A stretch of 23,456 nucleotides of DNA from JBDRZD01 sp964623395 (lineage in GTDB: Bacteria > Hydrothermota > Hydrothermia > Hydrothermales > Hydrothermaceae), in the NCBI GenBank assembly GCA_964623395.1, contig CAZUSI010000017.1:1-23456 (forward strand), given 5' to 3'. The position numbers and the translations under genes were made by a program. The notes beneath the pieces are model-generated. The model did no database searches. It had not been told where the DNA came from and saw only the letters and a program-made list of their open reading frames with translations. Shown here in pieces: positions 8,601 to 16,527 of this stretch (position 1 is its first letter; each line of letters starts with the position of its first letter).

Positions 8601-10000
8601 AATTTTCAATAACTTTTTATATAAAAGATACATCAAATTTTATATTTTATACTGATACTTTTAGATATATTGTTCCTAAACTTTCTGATCTTTTTGCTGG
8701 TAAAATAAGTATTTTGCCTTATTTAAGGGAAAACGATTTAAAACTTATTTTTCCAATTGTAAATGGGGGTGAAAGGAAGGCAGAAAATTTTAAATATTCT
8801 TTAAAAATAATTAAAGAAGATGATACAATATTTTCAAAAATTGATAGCATTACAGTTTTATCTTCTTCATCTGAAACAATTTTTGTAAATTTAAATAACC
8901 CTTTTTATTTTGGGAAATTAAAAATCTTTTATAATATAGATTTTGATAATAAAATTCCTGAAACAAATGAATACAACAATTCTTCAACAGTTGAAATTGA
9001 AAATCCTTATATATTTATAGATGATTCAACTGGATGGTTAAGTTTTAAAAATTTATTTTTTAAAATTAAAAGAAAAGATAAAGATATATTTGAATTTAAG
9101 GTTAAAGATTTTCAAAAAATAAAGGGAATAAATTTTATAGATACACTTTCAGGAATTTTTATAGGTAGTTTAAAAGGGTATATAAAAAAAGATTCTTTAA
9201 TTTTGTTTAAAATATATTCAAACTTTGATTCCCTTAATCTTTTCACTTTTTCAGAAAATGATTCTTTATGGCATAGGTTAAATGGAACTTTTTCTGATTC
9301 TTTTTATATATGGAATGTAAAAGAAAGTGGGATTTTTTCCTTTGGTTATATTAAAGATAAAAAAGGACCATTTATTAAATTGTTATATAATGGAAAGGAA
9401 ATTGAAGAAAATGAAAAAATTAAAAAGGATGCGTTTATTGATTTTATTTTTTCAGACTCAAGTGGAATTGACCTTATAGAAAGTAAACCTCAAGTTTTAA
9501 TTGATGATATAAATATTTTTGATAGTTTAAATTTAAATAAAGGTATTCAAAATCCAAAAATGATTTCTTCAACTTATAAGTTAAAAGGTTTGAAGGAAGG
9601 ATTTCATAAATTTCAAATTAAAGTTTATGATGTTCTTGGAAATTTATCTTTAAAGGAAATTTCCTTCTTTATTTTTGAACCCTTTGATATAATTTTGAAA
9701 GGAATTTATCCAAATCCTGTAAGGGGAGAAAAAGTTGTTATTGCTTTTGAAAATACAAAAGAACTTGATAATATAAAGGTGAAGATTTTAACACTTTCAG
9801 GAAGGGAGATATATGAATTTCATCCTTATATGGATCCCATAAGACCACCTTTAAAAAGGAAAGGAAATCATTGGATTGAATGGTTTTTAAATGATAAATG
9901 GGGGAATAAAGTTTCAAATGGTGTTTATATTTTATATATAGAAGGGAAATGGAAAAATAAAATTAAAAAGATTGTTGAAAAGATTGCAATTTTAAGATGA
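5615..10000 (+). CDS. Gingipain-type peptidase C25, PorU-like
   Basis: The protein has 1461 residues with an exported-type N-terminus (MILKIILFSYSLLAI). Residues about 100-190 resemble a gingipain propeptide or PorU N-terminal region (GVYRIYGNML, DDGIFNDGDYIEF). The C25 domain spans about 435-830: VILFGDASYDP, LIGDDPFPDILIGRIPV, the catalytic His in FIGHAST (H675), the catalytic Cys in MSCWVGDF (C711), and the closing NLIGDPLIELP. Beta-sandwich (CARDB-like) domains follow (about 930-1120). The tail from about 1365 (IYPNPVRG, TLSGREIY, GNKVSNGVYIL, EKIAILR) has the layout of PorU C-termini. C25 members are cysteine peptidases; PorU is the T9SS sortase that removes cargo C-terminal domains and attaches cargo to lipopolysaccharide. 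The PorV-like neighbour favours the sortase reading, but a secreted protease is possible. Confidence 0.85.
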   Translation: MILKIILFSYSLLAIPEDFKVFNNDKEIRPILSGYIRNLKVGIFDIDKFENLKIEGKKGNGNINENFKKILEKIVLNKEDIDKFCFNFNYVSNVEELPFISSIKIYTKNEGVYRIYGNMLRKIGIDLDTLNPKNAHLFYKGRELPIYFYGEDDGIFNDGDYIEFIAERITGEKTYYHPYTDFNSYFLYFNLNRGLRFVNKNTIPFDTTKIEKYFYKKFHFEKDSIFMNFTKMRMENTDSFDLWYYKIISFEKEETIYFKLEEPKNGDNFKFKFYFETLEPYEISFPKHKVLIKINGLFDTSFIWEDNLPYIDSFFVLGNILKSGYNFLTLKEDSSYSNTNSLLNYFEVEGKFSPFLISNFYKIYPLNDTFSIILKNGKKKSISLYFYPSINFGKINGDFKNGVYEYKLTLESFPSGYYFISDTFFIPEKIEIYEREEIINPNYGADIIVITPKEFYEKVLIYKNYRENEGYSVKIVKVDDIYNQFSYGIKSPDAIREFLKNALINYNPSPFAVILFGDASYDPKNIENELTDFIPTYLYPAKTPFYPVYYSRPASTDIYYSLLIGDDPFPDILIGRIPVNSLNECDIYLNKIFDYEKNPNYGWWRISPYFLTEVHPQDGFIFYNACKKLKEENVPDYLDSRIVALSTIQNFNGYTFPEILEEISKGSPLITFIGHASTTFRTIFRNKTFKAERWYDVYNFRKLPLFIAMSCWVGDFAGFSEVYSPEKGKSFLELPLLLSQRGIIGYMAVTSSSPSPEYSNYKNITYLLPEGVIKGFYKENIKKIGELHLFSRLHSLIYNPNLVSETKNVYYTFNLIGDPLIELPLPSHETLYLNPYSLLPNDTLFIISYPYNVPYGKAFERIKIMNDDSGFVIYKLKNYNSIPFNDTFLINYSGFNGKGEMRAYFFNSELKKEGAGFSNFSFNGAFVQNIEFIPPLTDTTHHYVKSIIKCARGIDTIFLLWNYGDTISNPYFVNLIRNGDTFLTYTEIGPLYPGNKFSITFYIKDTSNFIFYTDTFRYIVPKLSDLFAGKISILPYLRENDLKLIFPIVNGGERKAENFKYSLKIIKEDDTIFSKIDSITVLSSSSETIFVNLNNPFYFGKLKIFYNIDFDNKIPETNEYNNSSTVEIENPYIFIDDSTGWLSFKNLFFKIKRKDKDIFEFKVKDFQKIKGINFIDTLSGIFIGSLKGYIKKDSLILFKIYSNFDSLNLFTFSENDSLWHRLNGTFSDSFYIWNVKESGIFSFGYIKDKKGPFIKLLYNGKEIEENEKIKKDAFIDFIFSDSSGIDLIESKPQVLIDDINIFDSLNLNKGIQNPKMISSTYKLKGLKEGFHKFQIKVYDVLGNLSLKEISFFIFEPFDIILKGIYPNPVRGEKVVIAFENTKELDNIKVKILTLSGREIYEFHPYMDPIRPPLKRKGNHWIEWFLNDKWGNKVSNGVYILYIEGKWKNKIKKIVEKIAILR

Positions 10001-10611
10001 AAAAAGTTAATTTTGAAGATATTTACAAATTGATTGAAAAATTGAGGAAAAAATGTCCATGGGATAAATCACAAACGCTTTCTTCAATGAAAAAGGAAAT
10101 ACTTGAAGAAATTTATGAATTGTATGATGCAATAGAGAAGAGGAATAAGGATAAAATTAAAGAGGAAATAGGAGACATTATTTTAAGTTTGTTTTTGATG
10201 ATAAAGATTGCTGATGAAAAATATTTTAAAAAGGAAGAATTAATTAAAGGTTTAAGGGAAAAGATAATAAGGAAACATCCACATGTTTTTAAAGGTAAAA
10301 AATTTAAAAATAAGGAAGAGTTTTTGAAATTCTGGGAAAAGGAGAAAAAGGAAAAAGAGGTTAAATTAAGAATGCCTTCTTTTTTATTTTTTGAAAAGGT
10401 TATTAAAAAAATTAAAAGGTTGAAAAAAATAAATTTAAAGGATGTCCAAAAGGAATTTGAAAATTTATTAAAAGAAAAAAAATTTGATGAAGATTTTGTT
10501 TCAAAAAATTTATTTTATTCATCCTTAATTTTGATATTAAAAAATAAATCTCCTGAAAAAATTTTAAGGAATGAAATAATTAATTGGCAGAAAAAATTTT
10601 ACTCTCTATAA
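9997..10611 (+). CDS. mazG: MazG nucleoside triphosphate pyrophosphohydrolase, short form
   Basis: MazG hydrolyses NTPs and dNTPs to monophosphates and pyrophosphate, as house-cleaning or in stress control. CPWDKSQT (20-27), the metal-binding EExxE (37-41) and ExxD (57-60) pair, and KHPHVF are all present, so the first domain looks active. At 204 residues it is shorter than the usual 250-270. The second half (about 120-204) is lysine-rich and lacks a second EExxE/ExxD set, so the C-terminal domain is degenerate or trimmed. The ATG overlaps the C25 stop by 4 bases, which suggests coupling. The function has no evident link with surface proteins, so this is probably a convenience arrangement. 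The 3' end overlaps a convergent flippase gene by 32 bases. Confidence 0.9.
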   Translation: MKKVNFEDIYKLIEKLRKKCPWDKSQTLSSMKKEILEEIYELYDAIEKRNKDKIKEEIGDIILSLFLMIKIADEKYFKKEELIKGLREKIIRKHPHVFKGKKFKNKEEFLKFWEKEKKEKEVKLRMPSFLFFEKVIKKIKRLKKINLKDVQKEFENLLKEKKFDEDFVSKNLFYSSLILILKNKSPEKILRNEIINWQKKFYSL

Positions 10612-11842
10612 ATCTTTTAATTTTTAAAAAGAGTATTATAAAAAGGATAATGTTTGAGATTAAAAAGGATATTTCAAAAATTTTAATTCCTGATAATGGT
10701 ATGACTAAAAAGAAAATTAAAAGTAAAAAAAGATAAAGAATGAAGGAAAAGAATATGTATTTTATTTCTTTTATTGCAAAAAATGCTCTTGAAAGAAGCC
10801 TTATTATAAGATAAATTGAAATTATTATTGAAATTAAAGAAAAATCTATTTTTTTAAATTTAAATTCTTTTCCGAAAAAAAATTGCCATAAAGATGGTAA
10901 AAAGGTAATTGAAGAAATCAGTAAAATTAAAAGTGTAACTATTATAAGGATTGTAACTATTTTTAAATATTTGTAAAACTTTTGTTTTTTATTTTCTGAT
11001 AAAACATAGCTTAAATTTGGAAGTAAAGGTATAAATATGCCTGTATAAATAGTTTTGATGCCAAGGAAAAATGTCAATATTGCACTTAAAAGTCCAATCT
11101 CTGAATAGGGTATATTTTTTATTTTCATAAGTATTATTCCAATGTAAAAATAACTTTCAAGAATTGAATTTACAGTTGACATCATCAAAGGGATTTTTGG
11201 AAAAATTAAATTTTTAAAATTGGTTGAAAAATAAAAATTTGAAATTCTTTTTAAAAGATAAATTGTAATGGGGAAGGTTAAAAAGGTTGATATTAAATAG
11301 GAAATTTGAAAATGAATTAATTCTCCCTTTTTTAAATAAAATATTATTCCAGAAATGATTAAGGAAATTCCAAAAGATATGTTTGAGAAGGCAACATAAG
11401 TTATTTTTAAAAATCCAAGAAGAACTCCTCTTAAAAAAATTGTTGAGAACATAAAAAGAAAACAAAGAGAAAATAAAAAAAAATTTAATGTTTTTCCTTC
11501 AAAAAATTTTTTTATTAAAAATGGGGAAAATATCCATAAAAGAATATAAAAAAAAATTGAATAAAAGGAAAAGGAAAAGAAATATTTTTTTAAAAATTCT
11601 TCTTTAATTTCTTTTTTTTGAATTTCAGGTAAATAAGATGCAGAAAAATCTCTAAAACCGGAGGATAAAAAATCAGCGAGAAAGAAAAAAAGGGAATAAA
11701 ATAAGGAGAGCTTCCCGAATTCCTCCTTTCCAATACTCCTTGCTGATAGAATTTGAAATAAAAAAAGGGAAATTCCGTTAAAGGCGAGTGCAAAAATCAT
11801 ATAAATTGAACCTTTTAAAAGACCTTCTCTTTTTTGATCCAT
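10580..11842 (-). CDS. Polysaccharide/lipid-linked oligosaccharide flippase (Wzx/MATE-like membrane protein)
   Basis: The 420-residue protein is highly hydrophobic, with about 11-12 predicted membrane helices separated by short Lys/Arg-rich loops. The N-terminal GSIYMIFALAFNGISLFLFQ followed by GKEEFGKLSLFYSLF is typical of the polysaccharide biosynthesis/O-antigen flippase family (RfbX/Wzx, MOP superfamily), as is the size. Such proteins move lipid-linked sugar precursors across the inner membrane. The ATG directly follows the TAA of the zinc-ribbon gene (no spacer), making it the last gene of the minus-strand block. The substrate is unknown, and no glycosyltransferase is in view. Confidence 0.75.
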   Translation of the reverse strand: MDQKREGLLKGSIYMIFALAFNGISLFLFQILSARSIGKEEFGKLSLFYSLFFFLADFLSSGFRDFSASYLPEIQKKEIKEEFLKKYFFSFSFYSIFFYILLWIFSPFLIKKFFEGKTLNFFLFSLCFLFMFSTIFLRGVLLGFLKITYVAFSNISFGISLIISGIIFYLKKGELIHFQISYLISTFLTFPITIYLLKRISNFYFSTNFKNLIFPKIPLMMSTVNSILESYFYIGIILMKIKNIPYSEIGLLSAILTFFLGIKTIYTGIFIPLLPNLSYVLSENKKQKFYKYLKIVTILIIVTLLILLISSITFLPSLWQFFFGKEFKFKKIDFSLISIIISIYLIIRLLSRAFFAIKEIKYIFFSFILYLFLLLIFFLVIPLSGIKIFEISFLISNIILFIILFLKIKRFIESKIFSAN

Positions 11843-12262
11843 TTAAAATATTTTTTGTCCTCTCCCAACTATTTCATTGAAGGCTTCCTCAAAAAAATTT
11901 GTTTTTTTTCTTATTTCCTCTGGAACTTTTTCACAATAATATTCCCATGATTTCTTTATTTCGTCTTTGAGTATTTCTTTTAAATTTCCTTCTCTTAATC
12001 CCTTTTCCCATTTTTCTCTATAATAATTTGTTATATCCTTTGCAAGAATTCTTGCAAGTCTTTTTGCCTTTTCATAAAGTTTTTTTTCTTCTTCTGTTAA
12101 AGGCGGAACATATTTTCTTTCTTCTTCTTTTTTTTCTAAGACAATTTCAAAAATATTTCCGCATTTTTTACATCTTGCCTTTAAATTTGGTTTTGCCTTT
12201 TCTTCTGGAAGTTTATATTTTGTTTTGCAGAAGGGGCATTCTATTATTACATAATTTTCCAC
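11843..12262 (-). CDS. Zinc-ribbon (MJ0042-type) protein of unknown function
   Basis: The 139-residue protein starts with GTG and has AAGGA about 8 bases upstream. The N-terminus carries an MJ0042/zinc-finger ribbon: CPFC (C9, C12) and CKKC (C31, C34) separated by a KYKLPEEK-type segment. From about residue 45 it is charged and probably helical (EEKKLYEKAKRLARILAKDI and a run to about 125), with no membrane segment. Similar ribbons are common at the N-termini of proteins in the Myxococcota and FCB bacteria, often of unknown role. I do not recognise the helical part. It is 3 bases after tatA and abuts the flippase gene, so all three are likely on one transcript. Confidence 0.65.
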   Translation of the reverse strand: MENYVIIECPFCKTKYKLPEEKAKPNLKARCKKCGNIFEIVLEKKEEERKYVPPLTEEEKKLYEKAKRLARILAKDITNYYREKWEKGLREGNLKEILKDEIKKSWEYYCEKVPEEIRKKTNFFEEAFNEIVGRGQKIF

Positions 12263-12265
12263 AAC

Positions 12266-12430
12266 TTATTCCTTTTTTTCTTCTTTTTCTTCAGGAGTTT
12301 CTTTCATTGCCTTTCTAAATTCTTTAAATGCCTGCCCCATGCTTCTTGCAAGTTCTGGCAATTTTTTTGCCCCAAATAAAATAAGGATTATAAGGAATAT
12401 TAAAAGAATTTCTTGAAAACCAAGGTTCAT
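12266..12430 (-). CDS. tatA: Sec-independent translocase subunit TatA/TatE
   Basis: A 54-residue protein translated by hand from the gap after rpoC. It has a single N-terminal membrane helix (about residues 6-20, ILLIFLIILILFG) followed at once by the family signature FGAKKLPELARSMG, an amphipathic helix and a short acidic/lysine tail. TatA oligomers form the pore of the twin-arginine pathway for folded proteins. GGAGG lies 6 bases before the ATG, and the gene starts 8 bases after the rpoC stop. No tatC or tatB is in the window, so the partner must be elsewhere. Confidence 0.93.
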   Translation of the reverse strand: MNLGFQEILLIFLIILILFGAKKLPELARSMGQAFKEFRKAMKETPEEKEEKKE

Positions 12431-12438
12431 TTTGCCTC

Positions 12439-15400
12439 CTATTCTGCAATTGCAAGTTCTTCCTCCTCTTCACTTATAACTTCTAATTTCTGGAACTCTC
12501 TAAATCCTGTTCCTGCAGGAATTAAACTTCCAACAATTACATTCTCTTTAAGTCCCTTTAAAAAGTCCTTTTTGCCATAAATAGCAGCTTCTGCAAGAAC
12601 CTTTGTTGTTTCCTGGAAAGATGCTGCTGAAATAAAGCTTTCAGTAGCAAGTGCAGCCCTTGTTATTCCTAAGAGTATCGGAGAATATGTAGCTGGTTTC
12701 CCTCCTCTTTCAAGAATACTTGCATTTTCCTCAAGGACAAGTATTCTATCAACAAATTGTCCTCTAACAAACTTTGTATCTCCTGGATCTTCAATTTTTA
12801 CCTTTCTCATCATTTGTCTAACAATAACCTCAATATGTTTATCGGCAATTTTTACTCCTGAAAGCCTATATATCTGCTGTATCTGATCCATGAGGAATTC
12901 TTGAACTGCCTGAACCCCTTTTACTCTAAGAACATCATGAGGGTCTATTTGTCCTATGGTAAGTGGGTCTCCTGCTTTTACTCTTTCTCCATCATCAACA
13001 AGAAGATATTTACCGTATGGTATTGTATATTCAACTTTTGTTCCAACATCAGATATTATTTCAACTTTCCTATATCCTTTTTCAGGTTTACCTATTTTAA
13101 CGATTCCATCTATTTCTGCTATTTGTGCCTTATCTTTTGGAACTCTCGCTTCAAATAATTCTGTAACTCTTGGGAGTCCTCCTGTAATATCTCTTGTTTT
13201 TCCTGCTTCTCTTGGAAGTTTAGCAACAACATCTCCTGCCTTTATTTTCATTCCCTCCTCTACAAGAAGATGTGCATCCTTTGGAAGTGATATTTCTTCA
13301 ACTACTTTCCCTTTATCATCTAAAATTAGAATTGATGGATGTTTTTTCTTTGATTTATCTTCTATAATTATTTTTTCAATTCTACCACCTTCCTGAATTG
13401 ATTCATAAAATGTTACTCCTTCCTCTATATCCTTAAATTTAACAGTTCCACTTTTAGTTGAAAGAATTGGAATGTTATAGGGTTCCCATTTGCATATAAT
13501 TTCTCCTTTCCTTACTTCATCTCCATCCTTTACAAATACCTTTGCTCCTTGTGGTATATAATAATTCCTAACCATTTTCTTTTCTTCTAAGCTTACAATT
13601 TTTATAAGCCCTTTCTTTGTTATAGCCACTTTTTGCCCTTCGGAATTTTCTGCAACTCCAAGGTAGACATATTCTACTTTTCCATCAAAAGGTGCCTCAT
13701 GAGTTGATTCTTCCATTATTCTTGCAGCAGCTCCACCTATATGAAAGGTCCTTAATGTGAGTTGTGTTCCAGGTTCTCCTATTGATTGTGCTGCAACAAT
13801 TCCAACCGGCTCTCCTATTTCAACTATTTTACCAGTTGCCAAATTTCTTCCATAACATTTCACACATATTCCTTGATTGGATTCGCATGTTAAAACAGAC
13901 CTTATTTTTACCTTTTCTATTCCAAGATTTTCTATTTCCTGTGCAAGTTCTTCTTTTATTTCCTCTCCTGCCTTTACTATTATTTCACCAGTTATGGGAT
14001 TTCTTATATCTTCAGCAGCAAATCTTCCTACAATTCTTTCAGAAAGGGGTTCAATTATTGCTTCTCCTTCTTTTAATGCTGTTATTTCTCTTCCAAGGAT
14101 TGTTCCACAATCTTCTTCAGTTATTACAACACCCTGTGATACATCAACAAGTCTTCTTGTTAAATAGCCTGCATCTGCTGTTTTAAGTGCTGTATCAATT
14201 AATCCTTTTCTTGCTCCATGAGTTGAGATGAAGTATTCAAGAACACTCATTCCTTCTTTTAAATTTGATTTAACAGGTGTTTCTATGAATTCACCAGCAA
14301 GTCCAATAGTTCTTTTAGGTCTTGACATTAATCCCCTCATTGCTGCAAGCTGTTTTATCTGGTCAACACTTCCTCTTGCTCCTGAATCCATCATCATAAA
14401 GATTGAATTAAATCCATCCCTATCCTTTTTCATCTTTTCAACCATAAGGTCCGTAATTTTATCTGTTACTTCTGTCCATATATCAAGTATCATATTGTAT
14501 CTTTCGCCTCTTGATATTTTTCCTTTAAGAAATTCATTTTCCACCTTTTCTATTTCTTTTTCGGCTTTTTCTAATATCTTCTCTTTTTCAGGGGGAATTA
14601 AAAGTTCATCAATTCCAAATGTTATTCCTGCTTTTGTTGCCCATTTAAATCCAAGGTCCTTTATATCATCAAGGAATTTCTCAGTTACAAGAGAACCAAA
14701 TCTTTTATAACATTCATAAATAAGAGCATTTAACTTTTTCTTGTTTATTTCTTCATTTATAAATCTTAATGGAAGAGGAACAATATTATTAAATATAATT
14801 CTTCCAACAGATGTTTCAATTATTTTATCTTTTATCTTTATTTTTATTTTTGCATGAAGAGAAACAATTCCATTTTCAAAGGCTAAAATTGCCTCTTCTG
14901 GTGATGAAAAATATTTCCCTTCACCTTTATCTTTTTCCTTAATTTTTGTTAGATAATTTATTCCTATTACCATATCCTGAGTTGGAGCAATTATTGGTTG
15001 GCCATGTGCAGGAGATAATATATTGTGTCTTGGAAGCATAAGAAAAAGGGATTCAAGTTTTGCTTCCATTGATATTGGTATGTAAACTCCCATTTGGTCA
15101 CCATCAAAGTCAGCATTAAAAGGCGGACATACAAGTGGATGAATTTGAATTGCTTTCCCTTCTATAAGTTTAGGTAAAAAGGCTTCTATGGAAATTCTAT
15201 GAAGGGTTGGTGCCCTATTTAAAAGAACAGGGTAATCTTTTGTTATATCTTCAAGAAGTTCCCATACTTCCTTTGGTTTTTCTCTTAATAATTTTCTTGC
15301 ACTTTTTATTGATTCTGCAAGTCCTGCTTTTTCCATCCTTCTTTCTGCAAATGGTTTAAACAATTCAAGTGCCATTTCCTTTGGTAAACCAACCTCATAT

Positions 15401-16512
15401 AGTTTTAATTCAGGACCAACTACTATAACTGATCTACCTGAATAGTCAACTCTTTTTCCAAGTAAGTTTCTTCTGAATCTTCCCTTTTTACCTCTTAAAA
15501 TATCTGATAGTGATTTTAAAGGCTGTCCACCTCTTCCCATTATTGGTTTTGACCTTCTCGCATTATCAAGTAAAGCATCAACTGCTTCCTGAAGCATTCT
15601 TTTTTCATTTTTTAGAATTATTTCAGGTGCTCCAAGTGCTATCATATTTTTTAATCTATTATTCCTTGTTATTACTCTTCTATAAAGGTCATTCAAATCA
15701 CTTGTTGCATATCTTCCGCCTTCAAGTGGAACAAGAGGTCTTAAATCAGGGGGTATTACAGGAATAACTTCAAGTATCATCCATTCAGGTTTATTACCTG
15801 ATGTTAAAAATGCTTCAACTATCTGATGTCTTTTTAAAAGTTTTCCCATTTTTTCTTGGGCAGTTTCAAGATGGATTTTTGATCTTATTTCTGCTGATAA
15901 TTCTTCAAGGTCGATTCGCTGGAGCAATTTTTTAATAGCAGGTGCCCCCATTTCTGCAACAAAACCATCCTTTAATTCCTCTTTAAGTTTTAAATACTGA
16001 GATTCTGTAAGAGGAACCCCAGGTTCAAGTTTTATAATTTCCTGTTTATCTTTATATTTAAGCACATAATCCTTTCCCTTTAATTTAGAATCTATTTCAG
16101 TAATTATATACATGTCATAATAAAGAATTCTTTCTAATTCTGTACTTTGGATATCAAGAAGAAGTCCTATTATACTTGGTGTAATTTTATAATACCATAT
16201 ATGAGCGACAGGAACGGCAAGATTTATGTGTCCCATTCTTTCTCTTCTTACAGAAGAGGTTGTTATCTCAACTTGACATTTATCACATATCTGTCCTTTA
16301 TATCTTCTTCCTTTATATTTACCACATGCACATTCATAGTCCTTTACAGGTCCAAAAATTCTTTCACAAAAAAGTCCGTCTCTTTCTGGCTTTTGTGTTC
16401 TATAATTTATTGTTTCTGCTGATTTGACTTCACCGTAGGACCAACTCCTTATTTTTTCCGGTGAAGCCAATTTTATTGTTATTGCTTTTAAATCTGTTGG
16501 TCTTATTTCCAT
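12439..16512 (-). CDS. rpoC: DNA-directed RNA polymerase subunit beta'
   Basis: The catalytic beta' subunit, 1357 residues. Visible landmarks are the clamp zinc site (C61, C63, C76, C79), the rudder and switch regions, the catalytic NADFDGD loop at 466-472 whose three Asp bind the active-site magnesium, the second zinc site (C802, C876, C883, C886), and the trigger-loop start (GTQLTLRTFHIGG, about 915-926). About 165 residues lie between HIGG and the trigger-helix motif DITGGLPRV (about 1108). This is a trigger-loop insertion like E. coli SI3, which is absent from Firmicutes, Actinobacteria and Thermus. The C-terminus is complete. AGGAGG precedes the ATG, 15 bases after rpoB. Confidence 0.99.
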   Translation of the reverse strand: MEIRPTDLKAITIKLASPEKIRSWSYGEVKSAETINYRTQKPERDGLFCERIFGPVKDYECACGKYKGRRYKGQICDKCQVEITTSSVRRERMGHINLAVPVAHIWYYKITPSIIGLLLDIQSTELERILYYDMYIITEIDSKLKGKDYVLKYKDKQEIIKLEPGVPLTESQYLKLKEELKDGFVAEMGAPAIKKLLQRIDLEELSAEIRSKIHLETAQEKMGKLLKRHQIVEAFLTSGNKPEWMILEVIPVIPPDLRPLVPLEGGRYATSDLNDLYRRVITRNNRLKNMIALGAPEIILKNEKRMLQEAVDALLDNARRSKPIMGRGGQPLKSLSDILRGKKGRFRRNLLGKRVDYSGRSVIVVGPELKLYEVGLPKEMALELFKPFAERRMEKAGLAESIKSARKLLREKPKEVWELLEDITKDYPVLLNRAPTLHRISIEAFLPKLIEGKAIQIHPLVCPPFNADFDGDQMGVYIPISMEAKLESLFLMLPRHNILSPAHGQPIIAPTQDMVIGINYLTKIKEKDKGEGKYFSSPEEAILAFENGIVSLHAKIKIKIKDKIIETSVGRIIFNNIVPLPLRFINEEINKKKLNALIYECYKRFGSLVTEKFLDDIKDLGFKWATKAGITFGIDELLIPPEKEKILEKAEKEIEKVENEFLKGKISRGERYNMILDIWTEVTDKITDLMVEKMKKDRDGFNSIFMMMDSGARGSVDQIKQLAAMRGLMSRPKRTIGLAGEFIETPVKSNLKEGMSVLEYFISTHGARKGLIDTALKTADAGYLTRRLVDVSQGVVITEEDCGTILGREITALKEGEAIIEPLSERIVGRFAAEDIRNPITGEIIVKAGEEIKEELAQEIENLGIEKVKIRSVLTCESNQGICVKCYGRNLATGKIVEIGEPVGIVAAQSIGEPGTQLTLRTFHIGGAAARIMEESTHEAPFDGKVEYVYLGVAENSEGQKVAITKKGLIKIVSLEEKKMVRNYYIPQGAKVFVKDGDEVRKGEIICKWEPYNIPILSTKSGTVKFKDIEEGVTFYESIQEGGRIEKIIIEDKSKKKHPSILILDDKGKVVEEISLPKDAHLLVEEGMKIKAGDVVAKLPREAGKTRDITGGLPRVTELFEARVPKDKAQIAEIDGIVKIGKPEKGYRKVEIISDVGTKVEYTIPYGKYLLVDDGERVKAGDPLTIGQIDPHDVLRVKGVQAVQEFLMDQIQQIYRLSGVKIADKHIEVIVRQMMRKVKIEDPGDTKFVRGQFVDRILVLEENASILERGGKPATYSPILLGITRAALATESFISAASFQETTKVLAEAAIYGKKDFLKGLKENVIVGSLIPAGTGFREFQKLEVISEEEEELAIAE

Positions 16513-16527
16513 AAAACCTCCTTAAAA

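Noticed and set aside
12956..14710. Several plus-strand open frames of 85-160 codons opposite rpoC
   Set aside because: They lie antisense to conserved RpoC segments, have no Shine-Dalgarno and no recognisable domain, and their Ser/Phe/Leu-rich composition is what the reverse strand of an AT-rich gene yields.
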